A stretch of DNA of 5,805 nt, from positions 1-5,805 of the forward strand of contig JBDLTZ010000321.1 of the NCBI GenBank assembly GCA_039805565.1. Reading direction: 5' to 3'. This DNA comes from CALJIC01 sp039805565 (GTDB lineage: Bacteria; Chloroflexota; Chloroflexia; Chloroflexales; Roseiflexaceae). The translations under genes were made by a program, and so were the position numbers. Positions 1 through 5,805 of the stretch are shown one piece after another. The number at the start of each line of letters is the position of its first letter. Within the stretch, counting starts at the first letter, position 1. Below the pieces are notes generated by a model. That model made no database searches and was not told the origin of the DNA. It saw only the letters and a list, made by a program, of their open reading frames with translations.

Positions 1-440
1 CCGCCGGCCTGGACCCGGAGGCGTCGCGCACGGTGCGCGAGTTCGTCAAGGGGTTGCGCTCCGAGGGCCGCACGATCTTCCTCACCACCCACAACCTGCC
101 CGAGGCCGACGAGCTCTGCGACCTGGTGGGGGTGTTCCGCACGCACCTGCTCCGCCTCGACACACCCGAGCGCCTGCGCGCTGGGATCTTCGGCCGCGGC
201 ACGCTCGTGCGCCTCGGCGGTGACCCCGCCCCCTGGCTGGATACCGTGCGCGGCCTGCCGTTCGTGCGGGGCGCCCAGGCCACCGATAGCGCCCTGGCTG
301 TGACGCTGGACGACCCCGACGCGCAGAACCCGGCCCTTGCTCGCGCTTTGGTAGAAGCCGGCGCTGCCATCCGCTACATCGAGCCGCTCGACCACTCGCT
401 CGAGGACGTGTACCTCGAGCTTATGAGGACCGAGAGCTGA
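1..440 (+). CDS. ABC transporter ATP-binding subunit, C-terminal part (5' end outside window)
   Basis: This is the nucleotide-binding subunit of an ABC exporter, a cytoplasmic ATPase that drives a membrane permease. The gene enters from the left edge (first full codon at position 3) and ends at TGA 438-440, leaving 145 residues. Visible are the D-loop region AGLDPEA at the very start and the H-loop TTHN (histidine codon 90-92), followed by PEADELCD. Walker A, the signature motif and the Walker B aspartates are off the edge. The tail after about residue 60 is the accessory C-terminal domain common in ABC-2 exporter ATPases and ends with the typical LDHSLEDVYLELM. The next gene on the same strand is an ABC-2 permease, so the pair probably forms one exporter. 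The substrate cannot be told from the sequence; drug, lipid, polysaccharide or ion export are all possible. The family call is firm. Confidence 0.93.
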   Translation, partial: AGLDPEASRTVREFVKGLRSEGRTIFLTTHNLPEADELCDLVGVFRTHLLRLDTPERLRAGIFGRGTLVRLGGDPAPWLDTVRGLPFVRGAQATDSALAVTLDDPDAQNPALARALVEAGAAIRYIEPLDHSLEDVYLELMRTES

Positions 441-463
441 GAACTACGGACCACAGAATGAGG

Positions 464-533
464 TCAGCACTCAGCACTCAGCACTCAGCACTCAGCACTC
501 AGCACTCAGCACTCAGCACTCAGCACTCAGCAC
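464..533. repeat. Perfect tandem array of ten TCAGCAC heptamers
   Basis: Ten uninterrupted identical 7-bp units lie between the exporter ATPase stop (440) and the permease start (538). A partial next unit breaks down right after the tenth copy (TGCTATG). Without the array the two genes would be only 27 bp apart, so it looks like an expansion inside a tight operon junction. Perfect short arrays like this resemble the heptameric short tandem repeats known from filamentous cyanobacteria. Such arrays can change copy number by slipped-strand mispairing. The unit length is not a multiple of three, but the array lies outside both reading frames, so a change in copy number would alter spacing only. 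Nothing in it encodes a recognisable RNA. Confidence 0.97.
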
Positions 534-537
534 TGCT

Positions 538-1323
538 ATGACAAAAGTCCTGATCATCCTCCAGAAAGAGTGGCTCGAGCTCAGCAAGGAGCGCTCGCTG
601 CTCCTCAGCACGCTCCTGCCGCCGCTGCTCCTGGCGCTGCTGCCGCTCGCGATCATGGTCGCCGTCGGGCAGACACCCGATGAAGATACCAGCCAGATCG
701 GTGCCGTTCTGGCCGATCCCTCGCTCGCCGGGCTGACCGAGCTGGAGCTGGGGCAAGTGGTGGTGGGGCGGCAGTTCGCGCTGCTGCTCCTGCTCACCCC
801 CCTGATCGTCCCGAGCATCATCGCATCGTACAGCATCGTGGGCGAGAAGACCCGCCGCACGCTCGAGCCGCTGCTGGCCGCGCCGGTGCGCGCCTCCGAG
901 CTGCTGCTCGGCAAGTGTCTCGCCGCCCTGATCCCGGCAGTGGCCGTCACCTGGGCTGGCGCCGCGATCTTCGCGACCGGGATCGCCGCCGCCGCCGTGA
1001 GCCCGCGCGTGACGACCCTGGTCCTCTCGCCCGGGTGGGTCCTTGCGCTGCTGCTCTGCACGCCGCCGCTCGCGCTGATCATGGTCGCTGCCTGCGTCGC
1101 GATCTCCTCGCGCGTCAACGACCCGCGCACCGCGCAGCAGATCTCGGCGGTGGCGATCGTGCCGCTGCTGGGCCTTTTCTTCGGCCAGCTGATCGGCGTG
1201 GTGGTGCTCAGCCCAGCCTTCGCGCTCGGCCTCGCCGCCGCCCTCACGGCCCTGGCCGCCCTCGCCGCCTGGGGCGCAATCCGCGTCTTCCAGCGCGAGA
1301 CGATCCTCACGCGTTGGGGATGA
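538..1323 (+). CDS. ABC-2 type transporter permease subunit
   Basis: This is the membrane-spanning subunit of an ABC-2 family exporter, 261 aa, the usual size for this group. The N-terminus (MTKVLIILQKEWLEL) is the short amphipathic cytoplasmic stretch typical of these permeases. About six hydrophobic segments follow, near residues 21-43, 80-102, 127-153, 166-190, 203-224 and 226-248. The sequence VGEKTRRTLEPLLAAPVRAS (about 101-120), between the second and third segments, matches the conserved EKE-RTLE-LLA-P coupling region of the family. It follows the ATPase gene on the same strand and is probably co-transcribed with it. ATG 538 is the only in-frame start near the N-terminus: the frame is open back to 427 but has no ATG, GTG or TTG. 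No Shine-Dalgarno sequence precedes it, because a heptamer array fills that space. The transported substrate is unknown. Confidence 0.92.
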   Translation: MTKVLIILQKEWLELSKERSLLLSTLLPPLLLALLPLAIMVAVGQTPDEDTSQIGAVLADPSLAGLTELELGQVVVGRQFALLLLLTPLIVPSIIASYSIVGEKTRRTLEPLLAAPVRASELLLGKCLAALIPAVAVTWAGAAIFATGIAAAAVSPRVTTLVLSPGWVLALLLCTPPLALIMVAACVAISSRVNDPRTAQQISAVAIVPLLGLFFGQLIGVVVLSPAFALGLAAALTALAALAAWGAIRVFQRETILTRWG

Positions 1324-1343
1324 GTACCTTCGGCAGAGCATAG

Positions 1344-1393
1344 CCGTCACCCCTCACCCCGCCGCCAGAGAGGGGGGATTCGCCGCACTACAG
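1344..1393. repeat. Imperfect direct repeat, copy 1
   Basis: This segment resembles 1432-1470. The two share a perfect 12-mer, GCCGCACTACAG (here 1382-1393). To the left of it they share, in the same order, an AGAGGG block, a GCCGC/CCGCC block and a CCCC block, with small insertions in this copy. It lies in the gap between two convergent genes. It may be a degraded copy of a dispersed intergenic repeat. It encodes no recognisable protein. Confidence 0.6.
1350..1375. terminator. Weak inverted repeat between convergent genes, possible terminator
   Basis: CCCCTC (1350-1355) can pair with GAGGGG (1370-1375) across a 14-nt loop. It begins 27 bp after the permease stop and lies beyond the end of the convergent membrane-protein gene, where a two-way terminator would be expected. 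No T-run follows on either strand and the loop is long, so this is a weak candidate. Confidence 0.25.
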
Positions 1394-1431
1394 CACGGCA
1401 TATTGCACTTCCGAGCTCATTATCCACCTGC

Positions 1432-1470
1432 CGGTGACCCCAGCCGCGGAAGAGGGAAGCCGCACTACAG
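1432..1470. repeat. Imperfect direct repeat, copy 2 (overlaps a gene end)
   Basis: This is the partner of 1344-1393, with the identical 12-mer at 1459-1470, 77 bp from the first one. On the minus strand the 12-mer reads CTGTAGTGCGGC, and its TAG is the stop codon of the DUF3307-type gene. The repeat therefore begins at the last codon of that gene. This fits either an insertion at the gene end or a local duplication of the 3' flank. Confidence 0.6.
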
Positions 1471-2142
1471 AACCAGGCGCAGCAGCACGCCGAGCGCCGC
1501 CGCCACGAACAGCACCGCCAGCAGCCCGGGCGCCGAGTCGAGCGGGTGCTCCGAGCAGGGCCGCCGCACCGCCACAGCCAGCCCAAGCAGCGTGGCCGGC
1601 AGAGCCACCGCGCCCCCCCAGAGACTCAGCGCAAACACGGCCGCCCCCGCCACGAACGAGCGGATGCGCGCCCGCCCAGCCAGCGCCCTCCGCTCGAAGC
1701 GCGGGTCCAGCCACACCATCACCCCGATCGGCGCGGCCAGCAGCGCCACGATCGACGCCCCGGCGTACACCGCCATCACAGCCGCGGGGGACGCGGCCAG
1801 GCCCCACACCTGCGCGGGCGGCAGCGCCACGCTCAGCGCTGCCGCCAGCGTTGCCACGTGGATCAGCTGGTCCAGCATGAACGGCACGATCGGCGGTCCT
1901 GGAATGTGGTCGCCCAGGTTCACCTTCCACCAGTCCGTCGCGAAGTGGACCGCGGTGATCGCCAGCATCGCCGGCCACAGCGACGCGACAGAGGGGTCCA
2001 GCAGCAGCAGGGCCAGCATGCAGGCCAGCACCACGCCGCAGTGGATCGCGAGCCCGTACCAGTAGCGCTTGCGCGCCACCAGCCAGTACGGCTGAAGAAC
2101 GAAGTCGGCCACCAGGTGGGCCAGCAGAAAGAGGTAGAACAT
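1465..2142 (-). CDS. DUF3307 family integral membrane protein
   Basis: A 225-aa polytopic membrane protein of unknown function. It begins MFYLFLLAHLVADFVLQP, the hallmark N-terminus of the DUF3307 family. Conserved polar residues sit inside hydrophobic stretches: H9 and D13, H34, then H66 and D70 in HFATDWWK, and D91, Q92 and H95 in DQLIH. Such a pattern of buried His and Asp could bind a metal or act catalytically, but that is inference. Hydrophobic segments lie near residues 1-18, 31-48, 52-68, 92-108, 112-145 (probably two), 162-192 and 203-223. ATG 2140-2142 is chosen because GGAAGG lies 8 nt upstream and the family motif starts there. The frame stays open to 2235, but that extension is polar, proline-rich leader DNA without family character. 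The gene is divergent from a metallophosphoesterase and convergent with the ABC permease. Confidence 0.85.
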   Translation of the reverse strand: MFYLFLLAHLVADFVLQPYWLVARKRYWYGLAIHCGVVLACMLALLLLDPSVASLWPAMLAITAVHFATDWWKVNLGDHIPGPPIVPFMLDQLIHVATLAAALSVALPPAQVWGLAASPAAVMAVYAGASIVALLAAPIGVMVWLDPRFERRALAGRARIRSFVAGAAVFALSLWGGAVALPATLLGLAVAVRRPCSEHPLDSAPGLLAVLFVAAALGVLLRLVL

Positions 2143-2150
2143 TGGTGGGA

Positions 2151-2156
2151 CCTTCC
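2151..2156 (-). promoter_or_regulatory. Ribosome binding site of the DUF3307-type gene
   Basis: On the minus strand this reads GGAAGG, separated by 8 nt from the ATG at 2140-2142. It is the best Shine-Dalgarno match upstream of any candidate start of this gene, and it decides against the longer frames starting at 2211 or 2235. Confidence 0.7.
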
Positions 2157-2171
2157 ATCTGGCGAGGTCGG

Positions 2172-2189
2172 GAGGGGACGAGCCCCCTC
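2172..2189. repeat. GAGGGG/CCCCTC hairpin in the leader of the DUF3307-type gene
   Basis: GAGGGG (2172-2177) and CCCCTC (2184-2189) form a perfect 6-bp stem around a 6-nt loop. The stem would lie in the 5' leader of the minus-strand gene, 30 nt from its start codon. The surrounding sequence, CGGGAGGGG followed by CGAGCCC, recurs downstream of the phosphoesterase at 3071-3095, so this may be one copy of a dispersed element rather than a dedicated leader structure. Confidence 0.45.
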
Positions 2190-2252
2190 GGGGCAGAGAT
2201 GATTGGAACATGATAGCCACCTGCTGGCGCCACAACTATGATCCGTTTCACG

Positions 2253-2270
2253 TTCGCGTCTGTATGCGAA
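2253..2270. promoter_or_regulatory. Small palindrome between divergent genes, possible operator
   Basis: TTCGC (2253-2257) and GCGAA (2266-2270) form a perfect 5-bp inverted repeat with an 8-bp spacer. It lies about 53-70 bp upstream of the predicted phosphoesterase transcription start and upstream of the divergent membrane-protein gene. The position suits a shared regulator site. Arms this short can arise by chance. Confidence 0.2.
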
Positions 2271-2306
2271 AGAGGCGCAACGATGCGCGGTGGTACTCCG
2301 GCCGGC

Positions 2307-2315
2307 TGGTATAAT
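2307..2315 (+). promoter_or_regulatory. Extended -10 promoter of the metallophosphoesterase gene
   Basis: TGG-TATAAT is a perfect extended -10 element (TGN plus consensus hexamer at 2310-2315), standing out in GC-rich DNA. No good -35 hexamer lies 16-18 bp upstream, which is tolerated when an extended -10 is present. With the usual 7-nt distance, transcription would start at 2322-2323, on the A of the ATG at 2323. That predicts a leaderless transcript. The same 9-mer forms the -10 region of the gyrA promoter. Confidence 0.7.
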
Positions 2316-2322
2316 GGGCGGT

Positions 2323-3045
2323 ATGCTCTGGACGATCTCTGACCTGCATCTCTCCGGGTCGCAGCCCAAGCCGATGGACATCTTCGGCCACCGCTGGCGC
2401 AACCACCCGGACCGCATCGCCGACGCCTGGCGCAAGCGTGTCGCCCCCGAGGACACAGTGCTCGTGGCCGGCGATATCTCGTGGGCTATGCGCCTGGAGG
2501 AGGCGCTGCCGGACCTGCACTGGATCGACGCGCTCCCCGGCCGCAAGGTGCTCTGCAAGGGCAACCACGATTACTGGTGGGATCGGGCGGGCCCCCTCCG
2601 CCCGAAGCTCCCGCCGAGCATCGCCGTGGTGGAGGCCGACGCCCTCGATGCCGGCGAGGTGGTGGTCTGCGGCACGCGCGGCTGGGTGGCACCCGGCATG
2701 CCGGGGTTCGCGCAGTCCACCGACCTGCGAATCTACACCCGCGAGCTCGGCCGGCTAGACCGGGCCCTCGCCGCCGCGAAGAAGATCGCCGTCGACGCGA
2801 AGCCCATCGTGGTGATGATCCACTACCCGCCGTTCATCGACCGCCGCCCCACCGAGTTCGCCAGGCGCATCGCCGCCGCCGGCGCCGCTGTCTGCATCTA
2901 CGGCCACCTCCACCGCCCCGAGGACTGGAACAATGCCACCCAGGGTCTCGTGGACGGGGTTCACTACCAGCTCACCGCCTGCGACTACCTCGGCTTCGGA
3001 CCGGTGGCCGTGCGTGGTATCGGCGGCGAGCAGCCCTCACCCTGA
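2323..3045 (+). CDS. Calcineurin-like metallophosphoesterase (COG1768 type)
   Basis: A 240-aa predicted two-metal phosphohydrolase. All signature motifs of the calcineurin-like fold are present in order: DLH at residues 7-9, GD at 50-51, GNHD at 80-83, the histidine of IHYPP at 167, and GHLH at 194-197. The metal ligands are therefore complete and the enzyme should be active. The stretches KPMDIFG (16-22) and GDISWAMRLEEALPDL (50-65) are characteristic of a cytosolic phosphohydrolase family (COG1768) whose substrate is unknown. There is no signal peptide. ATG 2323 is chosen because the family starts directly with LWTISDLHLSG and because the promoter at 2307-2315 places the transcript start there. 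The in-frame ATG at 2314 overlaps the -10 box, and GTG 2290 lies upstream of the -10 box. The gene is divergent from the DUF3307-type gene and precedes gyrA, which has its own promoter. Confidence 0.92.
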   Translation: MLWTISDLHLSGSQPKPMDIFGHRWRNHPDRIADAWRKRVAPEDTVLVAGDISWAMRLEEALPDLHWIDALPGRKVLCKGNHDYWWDRAGPLRPKLPPSIAVVEADALDAGEVVVCGTRGWVAPGMPGFAQSTDLRIYTRELGRLDRALAAAKKIAVDAKPIVVMIHYPPFIDRRPTEFARRIAAAGAAVCIYGHLHRPEDWNNATQGLVDGVHYQLTACDYLGFGPVAVRGIGGEQPSP

Positions 3046-3081
3046 GTCGCACCTTCCTCACGCCTGTAAGCGGGAGGGGCG

Positions 3082-3099
3082 GGGAGGGCGAGCCCTCCC
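3082..3099. terminator. Strong GC hairpin after the phosphoesterase gene, possible terminator
   Basis: GGGAGGGC (3082-3089) and GCCCTCCC (3092-3099) are perfect inverted repeats. With the innermost pair open this gives a 7-bp stem and a 4-nt loop. It lies 37 bp after the phosphoesterase stop codon, where a terminator would be expected. No T-run follows, so intrinsic termination is not assured. It could instead protect the 3' end of the mRNA or be one copy of a dispersed repeat. Confidence 0.45.
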
Positions 3100-3151
3100 T
3101 GAAACCCACCCTCCAGCGCCAGCGTCAGCGAAGCTGCCCGAGACACCACTA

Positions 3152-3163
3152 AAACACCTGTTC
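3152..3163. promoter_or_regulatory. gyrA: LexA-box-like sequence upstream of gyrA
   Basis: On the minus strand this reads GAAC-AGGT-GTTT, which fits the Gram-positive-type LexA consensus core GAAC-RNRY-GTTY at every position. The bases just outside the core do not fit. It ends 8 bp upstream of the gyrA -35 hexamer, so a bound repressor could affect that promoter. Whether this organism has a LexA with that specificity is not visible here. Confidence 0.3.
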
Positions 3164-3171
3164 CAAAATCG

Positions 3172-3200
3172 TGGACAAAACCGTGTGAAAGTGGTATAAT
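3172..3200 (+). promoter_or_regulatory. gyrA: Sigma-70-type promoter of gyrA
   Basis: A -35 hexamer TGGACA (3172-3177, five of six to TTGACA) and a consensus -10 TATAAT (3195-3200) are separated by exactly 17 bp. TGG precedes the -10, making it also an extended -10. Transcription is predicted to start near A3207, giving a leader of about 98 nt. The region from about 3150 to 3200 is clearly richer in A/T than its surroundings, as expected for a promoter. Confidence 0.88.
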
Positions 3201-3232
3201 ACAGCGAGAATTTCGCAGCACAACGCCCCAGC

Positions 3233-3286
3233 CGGCGGCCGATGAGCCGCCGCTGATGGTGTTTGACGCCGACGCACACAGCGTCA
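3233..3286 (+). promoter_or_regulatory. gyrA: gyrA leader with two hairpins
   Basis: The first hairpin is CGGCGGC (3233-3239) paired with GCCGCCG (3246-3252) around a 6-nt loop. The second is GACGC (3271-3275) paired with GCGTC (3281-3285) around ACACA; an alternative pairs TGACGC (3264-3269) with GCGTCA (3281-3286). Both lie in the predicted untranslated leader and leave the AGGAG site at 3295 unpaired. They match no riboswitch class I recognise. They may affect mRNA stability or translation. Confidence 0.4.
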
Positions 3287-3294
3287 TCGCTTCT

Positions 3295-3299
3295 AGGAG
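3295..3299 (+). promoter_or_regulatory. gyrA: Ribosome binding site of gyrA
   Basis: AGGAG lies 5 nt upstream of ATG 3305. It fixes the start there rather than at the in-frame TTG 3263, which would add 14 residues not found at the N-terminus of GyrA proteins. Confidence 0.85.
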
Positions 3300-3304
3300 C
3301 CCAC

Positions 3305-5788
<2,484 letters not shown>

Positions 5789-5805
5789 CCCTCACACCCC
5801 AGGCA

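Noticed and set aside
464..533. Tandem repeat as a CRISPR array
   Set aside because: The units are 7 bp with no spacers, and there are no cas genes. It is a simple tandem repeat.
427..537. Permease frame open upstream through the heptamer array, possibly encoding a heptad-repeat N-terminal extension
   Set aside because: There is no ATG, GTG or TTG in that frame upstream of 538, and the ATPase ends in another frame at 440. The array lacks stops only because its 7-bp unit contains none.
513..1350. Two long minus-strand open frames over the ABC permease
   Set aside because: Their compositions are low in complexity (Arg/Ser/Ala or Gln/Asp/Gly/Glu-rich) with no family resemblance. They mirror the GC-biased codons of the permease, which has clear membrane segments and a family motif.
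1324..1464. A tiny minus-strand frame (MSSEVQYAVL) ending at 1388
   Set aside because: It has ten codons, no ribosome binding site and no conservation that I can recognise, and it lies within repeat-like DNA.
2203..2238. A promoter for the DUF3307-type gene with -10 TATCAT on the minus strand (2215-2210)
   Set aside because: The -10 is five of six, but no acceptable -35 hexamer lies 16-18 bp away and there is no extended -10. It is too weak to list as a feature.
1388..2251. A longer minus-strand frame overlapping the DUF3307-type gene in another phase
   Set aside because: Its translation is Gly/Ala/Arg-rich without family character, while the 1465-2142 frame shows the DUF3307 motifs and hydrophobic segments. 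It is an out-of-phase shadow.
3159..3177. Imperfect inverted repeat TGTTCCA / TGGACA overlapping the gyrA -35
   Set aside because: One arm has an extra base, and the right arm is explained by the -35 hexamer itself.

Overview
The window is GC-rich bacterial chromosomal DNA with five protein-coding genes. The first is cut off by the left edge. The other four appear intact. GyrA starts with a sequence around MEIGIVRPRNITEEMRTAYL, and the promoters carry a TGGTATAAT core. Together with the G/C-rich hairpins and short tandem repeats between genes, this suggests a high-GC member of the Chloroflexota. That assignment comes from remembered family resemblance and is only moderately confident. I see no phage, transposase, toxin, restriction or CRISPR genes, so this looks like ordinary core chromosome.

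Left block (1-1323, + strand): the C-terminal half of an ABC-transporter ATPase is followed by an ABC-2 type permease. The two probably form one exporter. The 97-bp gap between them is mostly a perfect tandem array of ten TCAGCAC heptamers (464-533). The array ends 4 bp before the permease start codon and occupies the place where a ribosome binding site would normally be.

Middle block (1324-2322): a DUF3307-type integral membrane protein lies on the minus strand (1465-2142), convergent with the permease. The 141-bp convergent gap holds two copies of an imperfect direct repeat that share a perfect 12-bp core. The 180-bp divergent gap to the next gene holds a leader hairpin, a small palindrome and a strong extended -10 promoter.

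Right block (2323-5788, + strand): a calcineurin-like metallophosphoesterase of the COG1768 type is followed, after a 259-bp gap, by a complete gyrA (DNA gyrase subunit A, 827 aa). The phosphoesterase promoter places the predicted transcription start on the A of its ATG, which implies a leaderless mRNA. gyrA has its own promoter (TGGACA-N17-TATAAT), a leader of about 98 nt with two hairpins, and a clear AGGAG ribosome binding site. A LexA-box-like 12-mer lies just upstream of its -35. GyrA carries alanine at the position of the quinolone-contacting serine.

The genes do not form one pathway: an exporter pair, a membrane protein of unknown role, a phosphohydrolase of unknown substrate and a topoisomerase subunit. 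Nothing here amounts to a new multi-gene system. The most notable points are regulatory: the heptamer array, the leaderless start, the possible SOS-type box at gyrA and a family of CCCTC/GAGGG hairpins at gene borders.
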